DNA from: Tsukamurella sp040611135
GTDB lineage: Bacteria; Actinomycetota; Actinomycetes; Mycobacteriales; Mycobacteriaceae
DNA length: 64,000 bases
Assembly (NCBI RefSeq): GCF_040611135.1
Contig: NZ_JBEXNL010000012.1
Span: 1-64,000, forward strand
Direction: 5' to 3'
Position 1 is the first letter of the stretch, and every line of letters starts with the position of its first letter. Positions 40,547-47,816 of the stretch are shown piece after piece. The position numbers and the translations under genes are program-made. The notes under the pieces were generated by a model that was not told the origin of the DNA, ran no database searches, and was given only the letters and a program-made list of their open reading frames with translations.

Positions 40547-41134
40547 ATGGAAGCCATCGTCACCCATACCGGCATCGGTGTCCCGCTGCGCCGCACCAAT
40601 GTCGACACCGACCAGATCATCCCCGCGGTCTACCTCAAGCGCGTGACGCGGACCGGATTCGAGGACGGCCTGTTCTCGGCCTGGCGCACCGATCCGAACT
40701 TCATCCTCAACACCCCGCCGTACGATCGTGGTTCGGTCCTGGTGGCGGGCCCGGACTTCGGCACCGGCAGCTCCCGCGAGCACGCGGTCTGGGCGCTGAT
40801 GGATTACGGGTTCCGGGTCGTCATCTCGTCGCGGTTCGCGGACATCTTCCGGGGGAATTCGGGCAAAGCCGGTCTCGTGGCCGCTCTCGTGGAGCAGGAG
40901 AACGTCGAGCTGCTCTGGAAAGCCCTCGAGAACGACCCGGGGCTCGAGGTCACCGTCGACCTCGAGGACCGGACCGTCACCGCCGGGGACTTGGTAGTTC
41001 CCTTCACGATCGATGACCCGGTCCGGCACCGCCTCATGGCCGGTCTGGACGACATCGGCATCACCCTGCAGCAGGCGGACGCGATCTCGGAGTTCGAAAA
41101 CCGCAGGCCCGCATACAAACCCGTCACGATCTAG
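40547..41134 (+). CDS. leuD: 3-isopropylmalate dehydratase small subunit
   Basis: LeuD is the swivelling domain that completes the isopropylmalate isomerase active site with LeuC. The 195-residue length is normal. Family features include VPLRRTNVDTDQIIPAVYLK at the N-terminus and GPDFGTGSSREHAVWAL with the substrate-binding Ser-Ser-Arg, followed by SRFADIFRGNSGKAGL. GAAGGAGAG precedes the ATG. A strong terminator 13 bases after the stop closes the leuCD operon. Confidence 0.97.
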   Translation: MEAIVTHTGIGVPLRRTNVDTDQIIPAVYLKRVTRTGFEDGLFSAWRTDPNFILNTPPYDRGSVLVAGPDFGTGSSREHAVWALMDYGFRVVISSRFADIFRGNSGKAGLVAALVEQENVELLWKALENDPGLEVTVDLEDRTVTAGDLVVPFTIDDPVRHRLMAGLDDIGITLQQADAISEFENRRPAYKPVTI

Positions 41135-41146
41135 CTTCTGAAGAGG

Positions 41147-41184
41147 CAAGCGGCGGCGCCGGATCGAACCGGTGCCGCCGCTTG
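41147..41184 (+). terminator. terminator of leuCD
   Basis: The stem runs 41147-41162 against 41169-41184: 16 pairs with one G-T, loop ATCGAA, core CGGCGGC/GCCGCCG. TCTTTCC follows. It separates leuCD from the hupB promoter region. Confidence 0.85.
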
Positions 41185-41261
41185 TCTTTCCGACACACCC
41201 GCCATCAAATATGGCGTGGCTCTTGGATTGAATGCAATTCTGCGTTTACGGTGTCCCTAGT

Positions 41262-41279
41262 TGGCTCAGCGGTGAGCCA
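41262..41279 (+). promoter_or_regulatory. hairpin in the hupB 5' leader
   Basis: TGGCTCA pairs with TGAGCCA around GCGG, 23 bases before the hupB start. It leaves the GAGGGAAG Shine-Dalgarno free. It may stabilise the leader mRNA or act in regulation. The region 41190-41260 upstream is A/T-rich and probably holds the promoter, though I cannot choose one box pair. Confidence 0.5.
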
Positions 41280-41302
41280 CCGACCGCAGAGGGAAGTTGT
41301 TC

Positions 41303-42025
41303 ATGAACAAGGCAGAACTGATCGAAGAGCTCACCGAGAAGCTGGGCACCGACCGCCGCGCCGCCGGCGCAGCCGTCGAGGCGATCGTCGACACGATCGT
41401 CCGCGCCGTGCACGCCGGCGAATCCGTCACCATCACCGGGTTCGGCGTCTTCGAGCAGCGTAAGCGCGCCGCCCGTGTCGCCCGCAACCCGCGCACCGGC
41501 GAGACCGTCAAGGTCAAGCCCACCTCGGTTCCCGCGTTCCGCCCCGGCGCGCAGTTCAAGGCCGTGATCTCGGGTTCGGCCAAGCTGCCGTCCTCGGGCC
41601 CCGCCGTACGTCGCAGCTCCGCGACCGCGACCAAGGCGGCGCCCGCGAAGAAGACCGCCGCGAAGAAGGCGGCCGCCAAGGCCACTGCGACCAAGGCCGC
41701 CGCGAAGAAGGCTCCGGCGAAGGCCGCCGCGACCAAGGCCGCCGCGAAGAAGGCTCCGGCGAAGGCCGCCGCGACCAAGGCCGCCGCGAAGAAGGCTCCG
41801 GCCAAGGCCACCAAGGCGACCGCCGCGAAGACGACCGCGGCCAAGGCGCCCGCCAAGAAGGCTCCGGCCAAGACCGCCACCGCCGCGAAGAAGACCGCGG
41901 CCAAGGCGCCCGCCAAGAAGGCTCCGGCCAAGACCACCACCGCCGCGAAGAAGACCGCGGCCAAGGCCCCCGCCAAGAAGGCTCCGGCGAAGAAGGCCCC
42001 GGCCAAGAAGGCCGCGAAGAAGTAG
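41303..42025 (+). CDS. hupB: HU-type nucleoid protein with Lys/Ala/Pro-rich tail
   Basis: The 240-residue protein has a complete HU domain in residues 1-95, starting MNKAELIEELTEKLG. It has the DNA-bending arm GFGVFEQRKRAARVARNPRTG and the VPAFRPGAQFK strand. Residues about 105-240 form a histone-H1-like tail made of Lys, Ala, Pro and Thr, containing two families of tandem repeats (14 and 20 residues). This two-part form is the mycobacterial HupB, which binds and compacts DNA; the tail is subject to acetylation and methylation in mycobacteria. GAGGGAAG is eight bases before ATG 41303; the in-frame TTG at 41297 is less likely. A terminator shared with the hemerythrin gene follows. Confidence 0.96.
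   Translation: MNKAELIEELTEKLGTDRRAAGAAVEAIVDTIVRAVHAGESVTITGFGVFEQRKRAARVARNPRTGETVKVKPTSVPAFRPGAQFKAVISGSAKLPSSGPAVRRSSATATKAAPAKKTAAKKAAAKATATKAAAKKAPAKAAATKAAAKKAPAKAAATKAAAKKAPAKATKATAAKTTAAKAPAKKAPAKTATAAKKTAAKAPAKKAPAKTTTAAKKTAAKAPAKKAPAKKAPAKKAAKK
41696..41992 (+). repeat. in-frame tandem repeats in the hupB tail
   Basis: Two repeat families lie in the coding sequence. A 42-base unit (14 codons, consensus AAAKKAPAKAAATK) occupies 41696-41737 and 41738-41779, with a partial third copy to about 41806. A 60-base unit (20 codons, consensus TAAKAPAKKAPAKTATAAKK) occupies 41834-41893 and 41894-41953, with a partial copy to about 41992. All unit lengths are multiples of three, so copy-number change keeps the frame and alters only tail length. 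Confidence 0.9.
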
Positions 42026-42046
42026 CGCGCGACTCCTCGACGGTGC

Positions 42047-42075
42047 CGGCCCGCAGTGTTCACCACTGCGGGCCG
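42047..42075. terminator. bidirectional terminator overlapping the hemerythrin stop
   Basis: CGGCCCGCAGTG pairs perfectly with CACTGCGGGCCG (12 base pairs, loop TTCAC). It follows hupB and covers the last codons and stop of the convergent hemerythrin-like gene. Confidence 0.72.
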
Positions 42076-42728
42076 ACGCCGTAGATCTGTCGGTACGCCC
42101 GCGCGAAGTCCCTTCGGCCGACGAGGCGCCACAGCATGCGCGCCGGCAGCGGCAACTGCGCCATGAGCAGATTCCGCTGTTCCGGGGTCGCCGTGTGGAG
42201 CATGAAACCCAGGAACACGAGGCGCCGTTCCTTCGGGATCGATGCGTTGCCCCGGTCGGCCAGCGCCCGCCACTCGTCGACGCTCATCACCTCTCGCACG
42301 ATCGGCAGGATGTGCCGTTCCTCGTCCGACAGGTGCTCGGCGAGGGACTCGTTCAGGTCGCGCAGTGTGGCCGCCAGTGTCCCGCCGTCCGCGCGCCGAC
42401 CGGACGCCGCGAACGCGGCCCCGTCCCGATGGCAGCCCGCCACCAGATCGGCGATGCGGCTGTGCTGTTCCTCCATCCTCAGGACGAGGAGGCGATCCTG
42501 CGGGGCCCTGCTCGCCAGCACCGGCCACATCAGTTCGTCCTCACCGACGTGGTGGTGGTGCAGGCCGGTGAGCAGTTCGGTCAGCCAACCGGCCAGGTCG
42601 GCGGCGCGTGATCGATCGCCGTCCGGCACAGCGGATACCAGGTCGGGCAGGGCTGCGAGGTGGGTGCGGAAGAGGGTGTGGACGATGACCATCTCCTCGG
42701 TCTGCGGGCGGTGCGCCGTCGTCGTCAT
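42060..42728 (-). CDS. hemerythrin-like domain protein
   Basis: The 222-residue protein is a helical-bundle HHE domain. Metal ligands are recognisable: His in VHTLFRTHLAAL, the HHHHVGEDELMWP segment, EEQHSRIADLV and LAEHLSDEERHILPIV. Such proteins bind a diiron or single iron site and are linked to oxygen, NO or iron sensing; mycobacterial members affect the response to hydrogen peroxide and NO. The substrate or partner here is unknown. It is divergent from the SARP-type ATPase regulator, with 113 bases between starts. Its 3' end encodes the terminator it shares with hupB. Confidence 0.87.
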   Translation of the reverse strand: MTTTAHRPQTEEMVIVHTLFRTHLAALPDLVSAVPDGDRSRAADLAGWLTELLTGLHHHHVGEDELMWPVLASRAPQDRLLVLRMEEQHSRIADLVAGCHRDGAAFAASGRRADGGTLAATLRDLNESLAEHLSDEERHILPIVREVMSVDEWRALADRGNASIPKERRLVFLGFMLHTATPEQRNLLMAQLPLPARMLWRLVGRRDFARAYRQIYGVGPQW

Positions 42729-42841
42729 GGGGACTCCTTCTCAGTCGGTGCGGATGTGTGCCGACGATCGCCCCCGTGGCTTGTAGCGCACTTGGAAGCC
42801 GCACCCGGAGGCGGCCCGGGGCACCTACACTGAGCACCGTT

Positions 42842-45800
42842 ATGGTGCAGATCCGGGTACTGGGGCCGCTGGAGGCCTTCGATCGGCGGGGTCGGATCGA
42901 GCTCGGCGGCCCCAAGCAGCGCGCCGTGCTCGCCCTCCTGGTGATCGCCCGCGGCCGGGTGGTGTCGGTCGACCGGCTCATCGACGATCTGTGGCACGGG
43001 GAGCCCCCGCGCCGCGCGCTGGCAGCGCTGCAGGCCTACGTCTCCAACCTCCGGCGGCAGCTCGAGCCCGAGCGCGCGCCGCGGGCGCCAGCGCAGATCC
43101 TCGTGAGTCGAGCGCCCGGATACGCGATCCGACTCGACACCGCGCAGGTGGACGCGTGGCGGTTCGAAGCAGTGCTGGAGGAATCCGGTTCGACGGCGGA
43201 GCCGGCCGCCGCGCGCCGCCTCCTCGAGGATGCTCTCGCGCTGTGGAACGGTCCGGCGTACGCCGAATTCGCAGCGTCGTCCTGGGCCACCGTCGAGATC
43301 GGACGGCTCCAGGAACTGCACGCCGATGCCCGGGTGCGGCAGGCCGAGGCCGTCCTGCGGTGCGGTGACGCGACGGGAGCCGCGCTGCTCGCCGACATCC
43401 TCCGGCGCGATCACCCGCTCCGGGAGGACGCGTGGCGGATCCTCGCCCACGCGCTGTACGTCGCCGGGCGACAGGGGGAGTCGCTCGGCGCGCTGCGCGA
43501 GGCGCGCGCCGTGCTCGCGGACGAGCTCGGCCTGGATCCGGGACCGGCGCTCGCGGCCCTGGAGGCGGACATCCTGGCCCAGCGGATCCCCGTCGATGTG
43601 ATCCGGCGACCGCTGCCCACGCCGGCGAGCCCGGCCGCTCCAGTCTCTGCGGCGACGGACGGAGCCCGCACCGGCGCGGTGGAGGCCACCGCACCCCCGC
43701 GTGGCGGCCTGCTGGGGCGGGCGACGGAGGTCACCGCGATCGCCGACGCGGCCGAGACCGTCCGCACCACGCGTGAACCCGGGCTGTGTCTGGTCACCGG
43801 GGAGGCGGGCGACGGGAAGTCCGCTCTCCTGGGGCACGTCGCGAGCGTCCTGCGGTCCCGCGGATGGGAGGTGGTCACGGGCCGTTGCCCCGAGGCCGAA
43901 GGCGCTCCTCCGGCGTGGGCGTGGAGTCAGGTGCTCGGGGCCCTGGGCGAACGCGGCGGGGAGGGACGGTGTCGTGCGCTCGTGAATCGGCTCGCGGGGG
44001 CGGAGTCGACGGGGCGGACGGGCGCGGAACGCTCCGCCGAGATGTCCCGGTTCCTGCTCCACCAGGACGTCGTCGATGTCCTGTCCGCGGCCGCGACGAG
44101 CGGACCCGTGGCGATCCTCCTCGATGACCTGCACCGCGCGGAGTCCGAGACGTTGAACCTCCTGATCGAGGTCGCGACGGCGGTCCCCGTCCTGGTCGTC
44201 GGCGCGTACCGCCCCGACGAGGTCGGCCGTCATCTCGAGACCGCGCTCGGGTCCCTCGCCGTCCGGCACCCGCTCCGACTCCGGCTGCCCGGCCTCGCCC
44301 TCGATGACGCCACCTCGCTCGTCGCCGAGTTCGCGCACACGGCACCGTCGCCCGACACGATGCGGCGGCTGCTCGAGCGGACGGGGGGAAATCCCTTCCA
44401 TCTCAAGGAGAGCGCGCGCCTACTGCGCAGCGAGGGCGAGCTCGTCGCGCTCTCGGCGGTCCCCGCCGGCGTGCGGGACGTGCTGCGCCGGCGGCTGTCG
44501 CGCCTGCCGGACGTCGCGGTGTCCGTGCTCCGCCTCGCTGCCCTGGTCGGCCGCACGGCGGACCTCGACGTGCTCGTCCTGGCGGCGGAGGTGGAGGAGG
44601 AGGTCGTCTTCGACGGTCTCGACGCCGGCCAGCTCGCGGGCCTGCTCGAGGTGGACGCGACCACGGTGAGCTTCACCCACGTGCTGGTGCGGGACACGCT
44701 CATCGGCGACCTGCCGCGCCTGCGCAGGATGCGATGGCACCGTCGGATCGCCCGGGCGTTGGAGGAGGTCGACCCCGCGGCGGTGGCGGCCATCGCCCAT
44801 CACCACGGCGCCGCCCTCGGCGCCGACAACGCCGCCGAGGCGCTGCGATACGCCCTCGCCGCCGCCGACCTCGCGGACGCGAGGTTCGCCTACGAGGTCG
44901 CCGCGGAGAACCTGCGCGCCGCGGAGCGCGCGTGCATCCGGATCCCGGGGTACGCCGCCCGGGACCGGATCGCCCACCTGTGCCGGCTCAGCCGGACGCT
45001 GCTCGCGGACGGGCGACTCGACGAGGCCCGCGAGACCAGGCTGCGGGCGGTGCGGCTGGCGCAGCGCTCCGACGCGGAGAGGATCGACGCCGCCATCACC
45101 GCGTGGGACCTGCCGACGCCCTTGATCACCCGACGGTACGGCTCCGTCGACACGGAGATCGTCGATGCGGTGCGCGAGCGGCTCGCGCAGACCCAACTGC
45201 CCCCGGACGTTCGATGTCGCCTGCTCGTCGTCCTGATCGAGGAGGTGTACGGCGAGCGGGACGAGCTCGCGGCCGCTGCGGCGAGGGAGGTGCTCGATCT
45301 GTCCGCGACGGTGGGTGATCCGCTCGTGCGCGGGCTGGCGCTCGTCGCCTACCTGACGCTGCCGCGCCCCCTCACCCCGCCGGCGGAACGGGCGGAACTG
45401 GCGGACGAGCTGATCGGCCTCGGGGAGTCCGCGAATCGCGAGGTGTTCGGGCTCATCGGACATTTCACACACGTGCAATCCGCGGGTGCCGAAGGGGCAT
45501 TGGACGAGGCGCGGGCGCACCTGGCGGAGATGGACCGGCTCGTGGGCATGTTCCGCTGGGGGCAGGCGATCGCCTCCAACCTGTTGATCCACGCGATGCT
45601 CGCGCACGCGGGTGGGCGCTTCGCCGAGGCGGCGGAGCACTACCGCGAAGCGGGCGAGGTGTTCGCTCGTCAGCGGATCGCGGACGGAGCGGGGATGATC
45701 GCGCTCGCACAGTTCAGCGTCCGGCTCTCACTGGGGGACGTCGCGGAGTTCGCGGAGATCCTCGGCGCGATCGATTCGTCCGCGGGGGACGTCCTGTGCG

Positions 45801-46183
45801 ATCCGGTCGCGGTGGCGCTGCTGTCCGCGGGTCGGCGTTCCGACGCGGTACGGGTGCGGCGCGCGGTCCGCCCGGTGCGGCGGGACTTCTTCCACTCCCT
45901 GCTGCTCACCACCCGGGGAATCGCGGTGGCGGCGATCGGCGGCCTCGACGAGGTCGCCGACGTCTACGACGAACTCCTGCGCTACCGCGGCGAACTCGGC
46001 GGCGCCGACACGGGCTGCTACGCGGTCGGGCCCGTCGACACGGTCCTCGGCGATCTCGCGACGCGACTCGGCGAGTCGGAGCGCGCGGCCGACCACTACC
46101 GCGCGGCGGTGCGGCTGGCGGAGCGCTGCGGGAACGAGGTGTGGGCGCGGGCCGCGCGGAACAGGCTCCAAGAGTTCTCCTAG
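42842..46183 (+). CDS. large SARP/AfsR-type ATPase regulator
   Basis: The 1113-residue protein has an OmpR-type winged helix at residues 1-95 (QIRVLGPLEAFDRRGRIEL, RAVLALLVIARGRVVSVDRL). A bacterial transcriptional activation domain (BTAD) follows to about 250. A STAND-type ATPase comes next, with Walker A GEAGDGKS at residues 320-327 and an LLDDLHRAE Walker B. The C-terminal 550 residues are helical repeats of TPR type. This is the AfsR/LAL architecture used in Streptomyces to switch secondary metabolism by ATP-dependent, ligand-responsive activation. No biosynthetic cluster adjoins it here, so its targets are unknown. TACACT at 42826-42831 may be its -10. It is followed by a lipoprotein gene 22 bases later that could be co-transcribed. 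Confidence 0.9.
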   Translation: MVQIRVLGPLEAFDRRGRIELGGPKQRAVLALLVIARGRVVSVDRLIDDLWHGEPPRRALAALQAYVSNLRRQLEPERAPRAPAQILVSRAPGYAIRLDTAQVDAWRFEAVLEESGSTAEPAAARRLLEDALALWNGPAYAEFAASSWATVEIGRLQELHADARVRQAEAVLRCGDATGAALLADILRRDHPLREDAWRILAHALYVAGRQGESLGALREARAVLADELGLDPGPALAALEADILAQRIPVDVIRRPLPTPASPAAPVSAATDGARTGAVEATAPPRGGLLGRATEVTAIADAAETVRTTREPGLCLVTGEAGDGKSALLGHVASVLRSRGWEVVTGRCPEAEGAPPAWAWSQVLGALGERGGEGRCRALVNRLAGAESTGRTGAERSAEMSRFLLHQDVVDVLSAAATSGPVAILLDDLHRAESETLNLLIEVATAVPVLVVGAYRPDEVGRHLETALGSLAVRHPLRLRLPGLALDDATSLVAEFAHTAPSPDTMRRLLERTGGNPFHLKESARLLRSEGELVALSAVPAGVRDVLRRRLSRLPDVAVSVLRLAALVGRTADLDVLVLAAEVEEEVVFDGLDAGQLAGLLEVDATTVSFTHVLVRDTLIGDLPRLRRMRWHRRIARALEEVDPAAVAAIAHHHGAALGADNAAEALRYALAAADLADARFAYEVAAENLRAAERACIRIPGYAARDRIAHLCRLSRTLLADGRLDEARETRLRAVRLAQRSDAERIDAAITAWDLPTPLITRRYGSVDTEIVDAVRERLAQTQLPPDVRCRLLVVLIEEVYGERDELAAAAAREVLDLSATVGDPLVRGLALVAYLTLPRPLTPPAERAELADELIGLGESANREVFGLIGHFTHVQSAGAEGALDEARAHLAEMDRLVGMFRWGQAIASNLLIHAMLAHAGGRFAEAAEHYREAGEVFARQRIADGAGMIALAQFSVRLSLGDVAEFAEILGAIDSSAGDVLCDPVAVALLSAGRRSDAVRVRRAVRPVRRDFFHSLLLTTRGIAVAAIGGLDEVADVYDELLRYRGELGGADTGCYAVGPVDTVLGDLATRLGESERAADHYRAAVRLAERCGNEVWARAARNRLQEFS

Positions 46184-46205
46184 TGGGCCGGCGCACCGTC
46201 GGAAC

Positions 46206-46880
46206 ATGACCTCGACGAACCTCGTACACCGTCTCCTCGCCGCGCTCATCTCGCTGGGGACGGTGTTCTCCGTGACGGCGTGCAGCCTCAGCGTTTCGGC
46301 CGGCGACGCCACGCCCGCCCACCCATCCGCGTCGCCGGCCTCGGCGGCTCCCGGCGCCGAGACGACGATCGCCGACTACCTCCGGGACGTCGGCATCACC
46401 GAGACTCCCGTGCACGTCGGCGATGCGTCGGCGCCGACGATCCAGTTGCCGACCCTGCCGGACTGGGTGGACGCGACGGAACAGGCCGGCGAGAACACCT
46501 ACGTCGCAGTCAAGTACACGGGTGTCGCCGCGACGGATTACACGCCGAACGTGGTGGTCCTGCTGTCGCGGCTCACAGGCCGCGCGATCGATCACGACGC
46601 GCTTCTCGCCGTCGCGCCGGGGGAGGTGCGCAACCTCGCCGGATACGCACCCCACGGTTCGCCGCGGACGGAGTCGTTGGCCGGACACCGCGCGTACAAG
46701 ATCGCCGCGACCTACGACCTGGACGGTATGCCGGCCGTCGTCGGACAATCGACGGTCGTGATCACGGGGCGCGACGCGACCTACATCGCGCAGATCAGCG
46801 TCACGGGCGCGCGGTCGCAGGAGGCGATCGTCGAGGCCGCCGTCCAGAGGCTCGACCGGGACCTACGTATTCGCGTGTAG
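46206..46880 (+). CDS. LpqN-family lipoprotein
   Basis: The 224-residue protein has a signal peptide and the lipobox VTAC at about residues 23-26, then a Ser/Pro/Ala-rich linker. From about residue 50 it matches the LpqN/LpqT family of mycolic-acid bacteria, beginning TTIADYLRDVGITETPV and including LPDWVDATEQ. These lipid-anchored envelope proteins bind lipid-related partners in mycobacteria, where LpqN interacts with trehalose-mycolate transport, but the function is not settled. Its end overlaps the end of the convergent mutT1 by 18 bases. It probably shares the transcript of the SARP-type gene, whose stop is 22 bases upstream. Confidence 0.85.
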   Translation: MTSTNLVHRLLAALISLGTVFSVTACSLSVSAGDATPAHPSASPASAAPGAETTIADYLRDVGITETPVHVGDASAPTIQLPTLPDWVDATEQAGENTYVAVKYTGVAATDYTPNVVVLLSRLTGRAIDHDALLAVAPGEVRNLAGYAPHGSPRTESLAGHRAYKIAATYDLDGMPAVVGQSTVVITGRDATYIAQISVTGARSQEAIVEAAVQRLDRDLRIRV

Positions 46881-47816
46881 CGGAAGCGGACTGTCGATGT
46901 GGTCCATGGTCAGCAGGCGGCCGCCCGACGTGGTGAGCACCCAGACGCTCGCCTTGCGGTTGCGGGCGGGCGGTAGTCGGACGCCGTCGGCCCCCGCCCA
47001 CCACGCGGTGAGCTCCGGGATCACCCCGCCCTGACTGCACACGACCGGAACGGTGCCCGATTCCTCACCGGTCCGCGCGATCTCGCGGATCCGACGGTGC
47101 GCCGCCGCGGGATCGCGCGCATAGGCGGTCTCCGACACCGTCGGCTCCAGGACGAGGGGGAGGCCGGTCTCGGCCGCCAGGGGCTCCAGGGTCTGCGTGC
47201 ACCGCACGGGGGGAGCCGAGAGCAACCTGCCCGGCCCGAAGGCGCCCAGCAGGTCCACGAGCGCCTCGGCCTGCGCCCGGCCGTTCCGGTCGAGCGGGCG
47301 CGCGAGATCATCGCCCTGATAGCCCTGTTTCCGTCCTGCCTTGGCGTGCCGGACGATCAGCATCGTCGCCGTCGAATCGGGCTGCTTGCCGAAGGCGCGC
47401 AGGATCCGCTTGTCCATCGGGTAGGTCAGCAGCGCGGTGCCGGCCTTCACCGAGAGCCAGCGCAGCTCGTCCGTCTCCTCGTTCGGCGCGAACACGCCGG
47501 AACCGGCGAGCGCCGACCAGTAGGACACGCGCTTGCGCGCCGTCGCTCCGCCCGGACCGTGCCGGCCGCGCCGCGGCACGTCGTACGACACCTGACCGAT
47601 CCCGCGGACGAAGCGGGCGGAGAAGCCCGTCTCCTCGACCACCTCGCGGAGCCCGCCCACGACGGGGTGCTCGTCGGGCTCGACGTGCCCCTTGGGCAGC
47701 GACCAGTCGTCGTACCGGGGCCGGTGCACGAGGGCGACCTCGGCACCGTCGGGGCCGTGCCGCCACAGCACGCCCCCGGCGGCGCGGACGACGGCACGGT
47801 CGTGCTCGCCGGTCAC
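46863..47816 (-). CDS. mutT1: MutT1-like Nudix hydrolase with histidine phosphatase domain
   Basis: The 317-residue protein joins two domains as in mycobacterial MutT1. The N-terminal Nudix hydrolase (residues 1-150) has the Nudix box GHVEPDEHPVVGGLREVVEE with its Arg-Glu pair. The C-terminal histidine phosphatase domain starts at LIVRHAKAG (catalytic RH). It also has a conserved segment PVVCSQGGVIPEL where the usual second His is replaced by Ser-Gln. Mycobacterial MutT1 hydrolyses 8-oxo-GTP and related nucleotides and diadenosine polyphosphates, protecting against oxidised precursors. The GTG start overlaps the ppk stop in GTGA, so it is co-translated with ppk. The fbiD-ppk-mutT1 run is one coupled unit. 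Confidence 0.95.
   Translation of the reverse strand: MTGEHDRAVVRAAGGVLWRHGPDGAEVALVHRPRYDDWSLPKGHVEPDEHPVVGGLREVVEETGFSARFVRGIGQVSYDVPRRGRHGPGGATARKRVSYWSALAGSGVFAPNEETDELRWLSVKAGTALLTYPMDKRILRAFGKQPDSTATMLIVRHAKAGRKQGYQGDDLARPLDRNGRAQAEALVDLLGAFGPGRLLSAPPVRCTQTLEPLAAETGLPLVLEPTVSETAYARDPAAAHRRIREIARTGEESGTVPVVCSQGGVIPELTAWWAGADGVRLPPARNRKASVWVLTTSGGRLLTMDHIDSPLPLHANT

Noticed and set aside
41696..41992. CRISPR array
   Set aside because: The repeats are contiguous, in frame and encode the Lys/Ala/Pro tail of HupB. There are no unique spacers and no cas genes.
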